This document shows positions 1-6,178 of a stretch of 6,911 bases of DNA, piece after piece (positions within the stretch are counted from its first letter, which is position 1; every line of letters begins with the position of its first letter). The DNA lies in assembly GCA_003521845.1 (NCBI GenBank), contig DPHB01000025.1, positions 1 through 6,911 of the forward strand. The letters run 5' to 3'. The translations under genes and the position numbers were made by a program. Below the pieces are notes generated by a model. It was not told the origin of the DNA. It worked only from the letters and a program-made list of their open reading frames with translations, and did not search any database. The DNA is from Oceanospirillaceae bacterium. GTDB lineage: Bacteria > Pseudomonadota > Gammaproteobacteria > Pseudomonadales > Balneatricaceae.

Positions 1-83
1 GCTTCGATAAGTAAGGCATGCTGGTTAACGATTTTGTCACCAGTAAATATTTGTCCATTGGTTAGGGCGGTTACTGTAGCCAT
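1..83 (-). CDS. nagA: N-acetylglucosamine-6-phosphate deacetylase, N-terminal fragment (runs off left edge)
   Basis: This is the 5' end of a minus-strand gene; 27 codons plus two bases are present, with no stop before the edge. The visible protein starts MATVTALTNGQIFTGDKIVN, then QHALLIE. This matches the N-terminus of NagA as I recall it from E. coli (ALTQGRIFTG...DHAVVI), the first strands of the small beta-sandwich domain of this amidohydrolase. NagA removes the acetyl group from GlcNAc-6-phosphate in the cytoplasm, giving glucosamine-6-phosphate and acetate. The metal-binding and catalytic residues lie beyond the window. The start at 83 is supported by an AGGA ribosome-binding site (89-92 read on the minus strand) five bases upstream. 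The gene begins 23 bases after the nagB stop, so the two are very probably one nagB-nagA operon, the same order as in E. coli. The identification rests on few residues but is strengthened by the neighbour. Confidence 0.87.
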   Translation of the reverse strand, partial: MATVTALTNGQIFTGDKIVNQHALLIE

Positions 84-106
84 GATGATCCTTTTTCTGA
101 TCTAAA

Positions 107-880
107 TTAGGGGGTTTGTGCGCGCATCTTTTCAACCCAGTGGTAGTAGTCCTGCGCTTCCAGCAGCGATGCGGCAGCGACATCCAATACCAGAGTGACC
201 GATTGATGGAACTGCAACACAGATGCCGGCGCCATGGCACTCACGGGACCCTCTACCATGGCTTTTACGGCTTTAGCCTTATGCTCACCGGTGGCTAACA
301 GCAAGATATGCCGCGCCTCCATAATGGTGCCAATACCCATAGTTAAGGCCAAGGTTGGTTGTTGCTCATGGGCTTCAAAGAAGCGCGCATTGGCAGCTAT
401 AGTATCCTCGGTGAGGGTTTTTATACGCGTGCGTGATGCCAAGCTCGAGGTTGGCTCATTAAAACCAATGTGGCCATTGGCACCTAGGCCCAACACCTGC
501 AGGTCTATACCTCCGGCCGATGTAATAGCCGCTTCATAGCGCTCGCACTCTATCTTAGGGTCCGCCAAGCCTTGCGGCACTTGGGTTGCCACCGGGTCGA
601 TATTCACCTGGTCAAACAAGTGTTGCTGCATAAAATGCCGGTAACTCTGAGGATGGCTGGGGTCAATGCCAACATATTCATCCAGGTTGAAACTCTTGGC
701 CTTAGCAAAACACACCTCACCTGCTTGATAACGACTCACCAACTCCTTATAGAGCATGACTGGCGTGGAGCCGGTAGCCAAACCCAACACCAAAGCGGGG
801 GCATTAACTAACTGCCGGCACATTACCTCGGCACTGGCTGTTGCTACGGCACTAGCATCATCGGTGATTACAACTCTCAT
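107..880 (-). CDS. nagB: glucosamine-6-phosphate deaminase
   Basis: A complete 257-residue protein that converts glucosamine-6-phosphate to fructose-6-phosphate and ammonia, the last step of GlcNAc catabolism, in the cytoplasm. Motifs in order are the phosphate-binding loop ATGSTP (35-40), NLDEYVG with the likely general base Asp67, and GANGHIGFNEP (133-143) with His137 and Glu142. SRTRIKTL (149-156) follows; Ser145, Arg152 and Lys154 align with the E. coli allosteric residues Ser151, Arg158 and Lys160. Asn135 stands where E. coli has catalytic Asp141; the Bacillus-type enzymes I remember also have Asn, so activity is expected. The length lies between the Bacillus (about 242) and E. coli (266) forms. 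The frame opens at 922, but I start at the ATG at 880: AGGAG (890-894, minus strand) lies nine bases upstream and the protein then begins MRVVIT, like other NagBs. It leads the nagB-nagA operon and is divergent from the hexosaminidase and transporter genes. Confidence 0.96.
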   Translation of the reverse strand: MRVVITDDASAVATASAEVMCRQLVNAPALVLGLATGSTPVMLYKELVSRYQAGEVCFAKAKSFNLDEYVGIDPSHPQSYRHFMQQHLFDQVNIDPVATQVPQGLADPKIECERYEAAITSAGGIDLQVLGLGANGHIGFNEPTSSLASRTRIKTLTEDTIAANARFFEAHEQQPTLALTMGIGTIMEARHILLLATGEHKAKAVKAMVEGPVSAMAPASVLQFHQSVTLVLDVAAASLLEAQDYYHWVEKMRAQTP

Positions 881-949
881 ACAACTTAACTCCTGTGGCG
901 CAATAAATAACCCAGCATACAAAAGGCATTAATGTTATACGGGAAAACA

Positions 950-957
950 ATACCAAT
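950..957 (-). promoter_or_regulatory. operator-like half-site ATTGGTAT (copy 1)
   Basis: The octamer ATTGGTAT is read on the minus strand, between the candidate nagBA -10 box and the gene. It recurs exactly at 1135-1142 and with a changed last base at 1092-1099. It resembles the first half of the site bound by GntR-family GlcNAc regulators (NagR/YvoA type), as I recall that consensus. The right half of such a palindrome is not obvious here, so assignment to this regulator class is inference. Confidence 0.35.
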
Positions 958-985
958 ATAATACAAAAGCAGCGCGTCTTACAAA
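958..985 (-). promoter_or_regulatory. candidate sigma-70 promoter for nagBA
   Basis: Read on the minus strand, a TTTGTA box (980-985) is followed after 16 bases by TATTAT (958-963), which differs from the TATAAT consensus at one position. Transcription would begin near 951, giving a leader of about 70 bases before nagB and placing the ATTGGTAT motif (950-957) over the start site, where a repressor would block initiation. The -35 box is poor (three of six), so this is a tentative call. Confidence 0.3.
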
Positions 986-1002
986 CCAATTTTTATATTT
1001 AG

Positions 1003-1015
1003 GCGATAAAATCGC
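1003..1015. repeat. 13-bp perfect inverted repeat, possible operator
   Basis: GCGATAAAATCGC has perfect 5-bp arms around an AAA centre, in the middle of the divergent control region. Its right arm is part of the octamer AAATCGCT (1009-1016), which recurs at 1102-1109. The arm length and position fit a dimeric repressor or activator site. As an RNA it would form only a short stem with a tight 3-base loop and no U-run, so a DNA-binding role is more likely than a terminator. Confidence 0.35.
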
Positions 1016-1091
1016 TCAGAAAAAATTAATTTTTTACGGAAAACCCTAAAAATTCAACTATTTAGCCAAAATAGCAATACATTTGTAAGCA

Positions 1092-1099
1092 ATTGGTAA
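1092..1099 (+). promoter_or_regulatory. operator-like half-site ATTGGTAA (copy 2)
   Basis: The 7-mer ATTGGTA, here followed by A, lies about 18 bases before the first possible start codon of the hexosaminidase gene. Its presence on the transporter side matches the copy on the nagBA side, which is what shared control of both operons would predict. Functional status is inferred only from recurrence and position. Confidence 0.3.
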
Positions 1100-1116
1100 C
1101 TAAATCGCTTGCATGA

Positions 1117-3051
1117 ATGATGGATTGGATATACATTGGTATGCAAATAAAACAAACACAGGTTACAAAATTGAGTCAGGCAAGCCCCTCCATGGTGCTT
1201 CACAGCTATGTGAATAACCACAATCAGATAGAACTACAGCTCACCAATGTTGGTGCTGCTGCGGTATCTGATTTTTGCCTGTGTTTTAGCTTACTGGACC
1301 CAGCCACGGTAGTGCGCGATTGTAAAATTATGCAGCAAGTGGGCGGTTTTACGCGCCTTGTACCCACCCAGAACACTCCCATAGAACCGGGTGAAAGCTG
1401 GGCTTGTTGCATTGCTTACCAACAAGCCGACGCATCTCTAAACATCGCTTGGGGGCCTAAAAGCGCCTACATTACCCATGCCGGGCGTGCCACTGCAGTA
1501 CAAACGCAGCCGAGCCGCTTTACCAGCCATAGCCTGCCCAAGAGCCATAGTATTTGCCATGCTCATACGCAGTTAAAACTGGCGCCTGCACCCACCTCTT
1601 GGTCTGCTGATGGCAAGCACGTCGATTGTGACACCGGCTTCAATACCTTTGGTTTGGATTTACCCATGGCTGCAACAGCATGGCAAGACGCCAGCGCTTT
1701 GAGTGTACGTAGCGGCCTTACTAACAACCAAGAAGGCAGCACGCTAGTCACCTGCAATATCAACCCACAACTTGCCCACGAGGCCTACACCGTTGATATC
1801 GGCAGTCAGTCAATACAGCTAGAGGCGAGCCACGAACAAGGCTTTTTTTACGGTTTTATTAGCCTGTTGCAAATGTACTGCAGCTACAACGGCAGCTTGC
1901 CTTGCGGTCGTATAGAAGATCAGCCTCGCTACCAATGGCGCGGCCAACATTTAGATTGCGCACGGCAATTTTTCGACCCCCACACTGTGTGTGAGTTATT
2001 GGATGTTATGGCGCTATTGAAGCTAAACCGCTTTCATTGGCACCCCATTGACGACGAAGCATTTCGCCTTGAATTAGAATGTGCACCTGAACTAGCCAAA
2101 AAAACGGCATGGCGCGGCGAAGGCGAACTCATACCTGCCGTTTTTGGCGGTGGCATTGGCCCCACGGGTGGTAGTTACAGCAAACAAGACATCAACACCA
2201 TCTTGCAACATGCTCGTCGCTGCCATTTACAAGTCATGGTAGAAATCGAACTACCGGGCCATAGCCTTGCCTTACAACTTGCACTGCCCGAACTGAGCGA
2301 ACCACAAGCTAACCATAACGGCAGCCAACCGGCCTCGGTTCAAGGCTATTACCACAACACTATTAATCCTGCGTTAGACACCACCTGGGCCATTTTAACA
2401 CCGATTATTAAAGAGCTATGCGAACTGTTTGGCAGTCATTACCTGCATTTAGGCGGCGATGAAGTGACGCCGGGCTGCTGGGACGGTTCGCCCGCCGTTG
2501 ATGCACTCAAACAAACCCATCAGCTCACCACTGACGCCGATGTTTTAGGCTGGTTTATGTCTCAAGCCGCAGCCATTGTACGCCAACATGGCGTACTACC
2601 CGCCGCTTGGCAAGAGTCTGCCCAAGGTGAGCACTTTAACATTGGTAGCGATGCCTTGGTGTTCGTATGGCAGGACGCTGCATCTGGACAGGCTCTTGTA
2701 GATAGAGGCTTTCAGGTTATCATGAGCCCTGCTCAGCATCTCTATTTCGACATGAGCAAAGACAGCAATTCGCAAAGCGCCGGTGCCAATTGGGCCGCTA
2801 CCATTAGCCTAGAAGACACCACTGCTTGGCACCCTAATGATGATATTGCCGGCATTCAAGGTGCACTTTGGTGTGAAACTATTGCCAGCTCAACAGACCT
2901 TAAAAAAGCCTTAGCACCACGCATCATTGGCTTAGCAGAAAGCGCTTGGTGCAGCGAAAACAACACCCGTAGAGGTGCCGGACTAGTTCAGGCGGCACAT
3001 GATTTTAACCCTATCTGGCAGGCTCTAAATTGGCCTTCACAGCCTTTTTAA
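1117..3051 (+). CDS. cytoplasmic GH20 beta-N-acetylhexosaminidase
   Basis: A 644-residue glycoside hydrolase family 20 enzyme that releases terminal beta-linked GlcNAc, probably from imported chitobiose or similar oligosaccharides. A short beta-rich N-terminal region (about 25-110) is followed by a GH20b-like domain (about 145-265). The catalytic barrel runs from about 270 to 620. Active-site residues seen, aligned to the Streptomyces plicatus enzyme from memory, are Arg283 (LDCAR), Asp312 (HWHPIDDEAF), His382 (ELPGH), the catalytic pair Asp448-Glu449 (HLGGDEV), Trp498, Trp518, Tyr543 with Asp545, and Trp585 (GALWCE). The set is complete, so the enzyme should be active by substrate-assisted catalysis. 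No signal peptide is visible, which places it in the cytoplasm behind the ABC importer. The start is uncertain: ATG at 1117, 1120, 1141 and 1192 and TTG at 1171 are all possible, and none has a strong ribosome-binding site. It heads the operon; the next gene starts 19 bases after its stop. Confidence 0.93.
   Translation: MMDWIYIGMQIKQTQVTKLSQASPSMVLHSYVNNHNQIELQLTNVGAAAVSDFCLCFSLLDPATVVRDCKIMQQVGGFTRLVPTQNTPIEPGESWACCIAYQQADASLNIAWGPKSAYITHAGRATAVQTQPSRFTSHSLPKSHSICHAHTQLKLAPAPTSWSADGKHVDCDTGFNTFGLDLPMAATAWQDASALSVRSGLTNNQEGSTLVTCNINPQLAHEAYTVDIGSQSIQLEASHEQGFFYGFISLLQMYCSYNGSLPCGRIEDQPRYQWRGQHLDCARQFFDPHTVCELLDVMALLKLNRFHWHPIDDEAFRLELECAPELAKKTAWRGEGELIPAVFGGGIGPTGGSYSKQDINTILQHARRCHLQVMVEIELPGHSLALQLALPELSEPQANHNGSQPASVQGYYHNTINPALDTTWAILTPIIKELCELFGSHYLHLGGDEVTPGCWDGSPAVDALKQTHQLTTDADVLGWFMSQAAAIVRQHGVLPAAWQESAQGEHFNIGSDALVFVWQDAASGQALVDRGFQVIMSPAQHLYFDMSKDSNSQSAGANWAATISLEDTTAWHPNDDIAGIQGALWCETIASSTDLKKALAPRIIGLAESAWCSENNTRRGAGLVQAAHDFNPIWQALNWPSQPF
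1135..1142 (+). promoter_or_regulatory. operator-like half-site ATTGGTAT (copy 3)
   Basis: An exact copy of the octamer at 950-957 (minus strand), lying inside the first codons of the hexosaminidase if the start at 1117 is used. If it is a true operator it would favour a later start (1171 or 1192), leaving the motif in the untranslated leader. A chance match is possible. Confidence 0.3.
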
Positions 3052-3070
3052 CCTTAGGAGACGACGAGTA

Positions 3071-3988
3071 ATGCAAGTGTTTCGACGTTTAATACCGCGC
3101 AGAAGCCTACACTCTACGCAATTTTTTGCCTGGGCCTTAATTGCCCCTGCGGCAGCTTATATGTGTTTAATAGTAGCCTGGCCGCTGGTAGAAACAGTGC
3201 GCCTATCCTTTACCAACTCAGGCCTTGGCATAGAAGAATATGTCGGCTTAGCGAACTACGAAAAGCTTCTGAGTAGCCGCAAATTCCCCGCCACAATTGG
3301 CAGGACCTTTTATTGGATGTTTTTGTCGGTCGGACTCAAACTCATCCTTGGACTTATTGGTGCTTGCTTACTCGCCGCCAACCTAAAAGGTAAAGCTGCG
3401 TTTCGAGTATTGGTTATGCCGCCTTGGATCGTGCCTATTGCCATTGGCTGTATTGGCTGGCTGTGGCTCTATAACGGCCATTTCGGCATCATCTCTGGGG
3501 TATTACAACATCTTGGCATTATCGATGGTCCATTTGAGTTTTTAGCCTATAAGAACAGTGCTTTTTACTCTGCTATTGTCACTGATGTTTGGATTGGCAC
3601 ACCCATGATCACCATCTTTTTATTGGCCGCCATACAAAATGTACCCCGTGATTTATATGAAGCGGCCTACATTGATGGGGCGTCTCGCTGGTATCGTTTC
3701 CGGCGCATCACCATGCCCCAGATTATGCCTGTATTTGCATCCATGGCTTTGTTATCTGCCATCTGGACCTTTAACTCCTTCGAAGTCATCTGGATATTAA
3801 CCGAAGGTGGCCCACGAGGCGGCACCACTACCCTGATTGTGGATACCTATAAAACTGCCATTGCTAACTACAAATACGGCCAAGGTGCTACACGAGCAGT
3901 GCTCATCGTTGCCATTCTTTCGATCTTTACCATGCTTTATCTTTGGGTGGTAAAAAGGGTCAACAATAAATATGGAGACAACAAATGA
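3071..3988 (+). CDS. sugar ABC transporter permease, MalF-like
   Basis: A 305-residue inner-membrane permease of the carbohydrate uptake transporter-1 family (LacF/UgpA/MalF type). About six membrane segments are visible, near residues 18-42, 78-103, 112-135, 165-188, 219-242 and 275-294. The cytoplasmic EAA loop reads YEAAYIDGASRWYRFRRITM, with Glu197 at its start; this loop docks on the ATPase. The conserved LTEGGP stretch (243-248) is also present. The start at 3071 is preceded by AGGAG (3056-3060). The gene lies 19 bases after the hexosaminidase and overlaps the second permease by four bases (ATGA), so the two are translationally coupled. The substrate is inferred from context to be GlcNAc or a chitin oligosaccharide; the sequence alone does not give it. 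Confidence 0.95.
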   Translation: MQVFRRLIPRRSLHSTQFFAWALIAPAAAYMCLIVAWPLVETVRLSFTNSGLGIEEYVGLANYEKLLSSRKFPATIGRTFYWMFLSVGLKLILGLIGACLLAANLKGKAAFRVLVMPPWIVPIAIGCIGWLWLYNGHFGIISGVLQHLGIIDGPFEFLAYKNSAFYSAIVTDVWIGTPMITIFLLAAIQNVPRDLYEAAYIDGASRWYRFRRITMPQIMPVFASMALLSAIWTFNSFEVIWILTEGGPRGGTTTLIVDTYKTAIANYKYGQGATRAVLIVAILSIFTMLYLWVVKRVNNKYGDNK

Positions 3989-4827
3989 TCGATAAATACT
4001 CACTGCTAGAGAAGATAGGCCTTTATACCGCCATTGGTATCTTCTTAACCTTTATGCTGCTGCCTTTCTTAGAAATGTTTTTGGCATCCCTAAGGCCGCT
4101 GACTCACCTGTTCCGAGCACCCTATCAGTTTTGGTCTGACGACATGTCGCTACAAGCCTATTCGGACATTTGGGTAACAGTACCCAAATTGCCTCGCTAC
4201 ATTTTTAACAGTGTGTTTTTGGCCTCCATGACTACGCTGATTTGTATGGTGTTTGTGGTACCCGCAGCTTATTCCTATGCCCGCTTTCAATTTCGTGGCA
4301 AAGCCATAAGCCTGGGTTTGTTCCTTGGGGTCAACATGTTTGCCGGCGCAGTATTATTGATTCCCCTGTACAAGTTATTGCGCGGCATGGGTTTGCTCAA
4401 TACCTACTGGGCCATGATCATTCCTGGCGCGGCTTTTCTAGTGCCCACTGGCATTTACCTGCTCAAATCATTTCTAGAGAAAATCCCCAAAGAGCTCGAA
4501 GAAGCGGCCTTTGTGGATGGCGCTTCTCGGCTGTATACGCTACGCCGCGTGATCCTACCCCTAGCGGTGCCAGGCTTGATCGTGGTGGGCGTCTACTCCT
4601 TCATCGGCGCCTATGCACAACAGTTTTTATTCGCTATTACCTTTAACCAGGAACGCGACTACATGCCCCTACCGGCGGGCATCTTTGAATTTATCGGTTA
4701 TCAGCAAGTCATTTGGAACGAAATGATGGCAGCTAGCATAATCGGCATTTTGCCCGTGTTGTTTATCTTCTTGTTCTTGCAGAAATTTCTCATGGCAGGA
4801 TTAACAGCAGGGGCAGTTAAATCGTGA
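3985..4827 (+). CDS. sugar ABC transporter permease, MalG-like
   Basis: A 280-residue partner permease of the MalG/LacG/UgpE type, completing the membrane channel with the upstream permease. Six membrane segments are apparent, near residues 12-34, 72-97, 108-130, 141-162, 193-215 and 248-268. The EAA loop is LEEAAFVDGASRLYTLRRVI (171-190). The C-terminus has the family signature QKFLMAGLTAGAVKS. The start codon overlaps the previous stop as ATGA and is preceded by GGAG (3974-3977) with seven bases of spacing. The length is normal for the family. The DNA-binding-protein-like hairpins and the binding-protein gene follow directly; the substrate is inferred from its neighbours. Confidence 0.95.
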   Translation: MIDKYSLLEKIGLYTAIGIFLTFMLLPFLEMFLASLRPLTHLFRAPYQFWSDDMSLQAYSDIWVTVPKLPRYIFNSVFLASMTTLICMVFVVPAAYSYARFQFRGKAISLGLFLGVNMFAGAVLLIPLYKLLRGMGLLNTYWAMIIPGAAFLVPTGIYLLKSFLEKIPKELEEAAFVDGASRLYTLRRVILPLAVPGLIVVGVYSFIGAYAQQFLFAITFNQERDYMPLPAGIFEFIGYQQVIWNEMMAASIIGILPVLFIFLFLQKFLMAGLTAGAVKS

Positions 4828-4854
4828 CGGCTTTGTCACCCAGCGCTTTGCGCT
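4824..4854 (+). promoter_or_regulatory. two tandem small hairpins before the binding-protein gene
   Basis: GTGAC (4824-4828) pairs with GTCAC (4835-4839) across six bases, and AGCG (4842-4845) pairs with CGCT (4851-4854) across five. They start at the permease stop codon and end just before the ribosome-binding site of the binding-protein gene. Neither is followed by a U-run, so they are not terminators. They may mark an RNA processing or stability point that separates low permease from high binding-protein expression. The stems are short, so chance is a real alternative. Confidence 0.35.
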
Positions 4855-4859
4855 ATAAT
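4833..4859 (+). promoter_or_regulatory. candidate internal promoter before the binding-protein gene
   Basis: TTGTCA (4833-4838, five of six to consensus) is followed after 15 bases by a perfect TATAAT (4854-4859). The spacing is shorter than ideal. A transcript starting near 4866 would begin inside the ribosome-binding site (4865-4870) and leave almost no leader, which argues against efficient use. It overlaps the two small hairpins, so only one of these readings may matter. Confidence 0.25.
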
Positions 4860-4877
4860 AATAAAGAGGAAAGAAAA

Positions 4878-6092
4878 ATGAAAAAGCTCTTAACCGCAGC
4901 CGCTGTAGGCGCTGGCATCAGTATGATGATGGCACCTGCAGTACAGGCTGAAGAACTGCACTTTGTTATGTGTGGCGGCGAAGTTCGAGAAGCAGACCAA
5001 AGAGTAATAGATGCTTTTTTGGCCAATAATCCAGACGTAACCGTTAATATGGAAGCTGTGCCTTGGGGCACGTGTCAGGACAAGTCCATGACATTAGCAG
5101 CCGCGGGAGACCCAGTAAGTTTGGCTTACATGGGTTCTCGTACCCTCAAACAATTAGCACAAAATGATCTCATCGTACCGGTTGAGATTTCTGAAGCAGA
5201 GCAGGCCACCTATCAGCCTGGCATTTTGAACACAGTACGTAGCGACGGTAAATATTGGGGCTTCCCCCACGCTTTTTCTACCAAGGCGTTGTTTATCAAC
5301 TGTGAGCTAATCGAAGAAGCAGGCTTACCTTGTGTTGGACCAAAAACATGGACTGGCTTGTACAACATGGCTAAAGCTGTGAAAGACAACACTGGCAAAG
5401 CAGGCATTGGCTTGGCAGGTAAAGATTTTGATAACACCATGCATCAATTCTTTAGCTACTTGTACAGTAACGGCGGTTCGGTGATCGATGCTGATACCAA
5501 TGAAATCACTCTAAACAGCCCACAAACGGTTGAAACTTTAGAGTTATATGGCAAGCTAGTTGATGTTGCACAAGAAGGCCCAACAGCCTTTGAACGCTCA
5601 CAACTTAAGGCACTGTTCAACGATGGCAAATTGGCCATGTATATTCAGGGCCCATGGGGACGTGGCGCACACAAAGAAGGCATGAAGGTGATTACCGTGC
5701 CGGTACCTGCTGGACCATCTGGCGTTAGTGGTACTTTGTTAATTACTGACTCGATTGCCGTGTTTAATGGCACCGGCCACGAAGAAACTGCGATGGAGTT
5801 AGCCCGCGCACTATCTTCTGGTGAAGCTCAGTACGACCTGGACTCTAGCTGGGGCCTAACGCCTATCAAGCAATACGAGAAAGGTATCGTAGACCAGCCA
5901 TATTATGAAAATGATGACTACTGGAAGGTGTTTGTTGATCCTATTGGTAGTGGTGGTCCAGAGCCAATGTTTGTTGACTTTAAGTCGCTTCAAACGTCCA
6001 TCAATAGCATGATTCAAGGCATCTTGTTGGGTGAAGACTCTGCAGAAAACCTAGTGGCCATTGCCGCTGAAGAATTGGAAGAGTTTAAGTAA
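4878..6092 (+). CDS. sugar ABC transporter periplasmic substrate-binding protein
   Basis: A 404-residue extracellular solute-binding protein of family 1 (MalE/UgpB-like), which delivers the sugar to the two permeases. It has a Sec signal peptide: MKK, a hydrophobic core (about 4-20) and a VQA cleavage site after Ala24. There is no lipobox cysteine, so it should be soluble in the periplasm. The frame opens at 4824, but the start at 4878 is chosen because AGAGGA (4865-4870) lies seven bases upstream and the protein then begins directly with the signal peptide. The mature part has exactly four cysteines, Cys32, Cys66, Cys142 and Cys152, which could form two disulfides. Tryptophans at 63, 127, 259 and 325 are candidates for stacking on sugar rings. 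It comes last of the three transport genes upstream of a strong terminator, unlike malE, which comes first. The ligand, GlcNAc or chitin oligosaccharide, is inferred from context. Confidence 0.95.
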   Translation: MKKLLTAAAVGAGISMMMAPAVQAEELHFVMCGGEVREADQRVIDAFLANNPDVTVNMEAVPWGTCQDKSMTLAAAGDPVSLAYMGSRTLKQLAQNDLIVPVEISEAEQATYQPGILNTVRSDGKYWGFPHAFSTKALFINCELIEEAGLPCVGPKTWTGLYNMAKAVKDNTGKAGIGLAGKDFDNTMHQFFSYLYSNGGSVIDADTNEITLNSPQTVETLELYGKLVDVAQEGPTAFERSQLKALFNDGKLAMYIQGPWGRGAHKEGMKVITVPVPAGPSGVSGTLLITDSIAVFNGTGHEETAMELARALSSGEAQYDLDSSWGLTPIKQYEKGIVDQPYYENDDYWKVFVDPIGSGGPEPMFVDFKSLQTSINSMIQGILLGEDSAENLVAIAAEELEEFK

Positions 6093-6108
6093 AACTCACT
6101 CCGACCTG

Positions 6109-6146
6109 AAGGGAAGCTAGCGCTAGTGCTAGCTTCCCTTTTATTC
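6109..6146 (+). terminator. strong intrinsic terminator after the binding-protein gene
   Basis: A perfect stem is formed by GGGAAGCTAGC (6111-6121) and GCTAGCTTCCC (6128-6138) around a six-base loop, extendable by two A-T pairs to 13 bp. TTTTATT follows at once (6139 onward), giving a short U-run. It lies 16 bases after the stop codon at 6092 and should end most hexosaminidase-permease-binding-protein transcripts. There is no T-run on the opposite strand, so it acts only rightward. Confidence 0.9.
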
Positions 6147-6178
6147 ATTTTACAATTTTACATAATATAGGTTTAACT

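Larger units (their letters stand above)
881..1116. promoter_or_regulatory. divergent control region between nagB and the hexosaminidase operon
   Basis: This 236-base AT-rich spacer holds no credible gene and must contain the promoters for both the nagBA operon (leftward) and the hexosaminidase-transporter operon (rightward). It contains ATTGGTA-type motifs on both strands, a 13-bp palindrome at 1003-1015 and a direct repeat AAATCGCT at 1009-1016 and 1102-1109. I could not find a convincing sigma-70 promoter for the rightward genes. TTTACG (1033-1038) followed after 17 bases by AACTAT (1056-1061) is the best weak candidate. Shared control of the two arms by one GlcNAc-responsive repressor is plausible but inferred. 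Confidence 0.7.

Noticed and set aside
37..240. Minus-strand open frame bridging nagA and nagB
   Set aside because: It runs in another frame across the nagB end and the nagA start, both of which are recognised; the translation looks like noise.
116..811. Plus-strand open frames opposite nagB
   Set aside because: They are antisense to a gene with full family motifs, and their translations are low-complexity with no recognisable domain.
881..922. Upstream ATG extending NagB by 14 residues
   Set aside because: The AGGAG ribosome-binding site at 890-894 falls inside this extension and points to the ATG at 880, and NagB proteins start MR-hydrophobic there.
957..962. TATAAT on the plus strand as a promoter for the hexosaminidase
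   Set aside because: No acceptable -35 box lies 15-19 bases upstream, and it would leave a leader of about 150 bases. The same bases serve better as a minus-strand -10 region.
881..1116. Riboswitch or small RNA gene in the divergent region
   Set aside because: No long stem, no terminator-like hairpin with a T-run and no glmS-type motif was seen; the region is simply AT-rich with short operator-like repeats.
4242..4646. Open frame of 134 codons within the MalG-like permease gene
   Set aside because: It is an out-of-frame shadow of a clearly recognised permease, with no ribosome-binding site of its own and no recognisable motif.
4824..4877. Upstream ATG extending the binding protein by 18 residues
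   Set aside because: It would put polar residues before the signal peptide, whereas the ATG at 4878 has a good ribosome-binding site and starts MKK directly.
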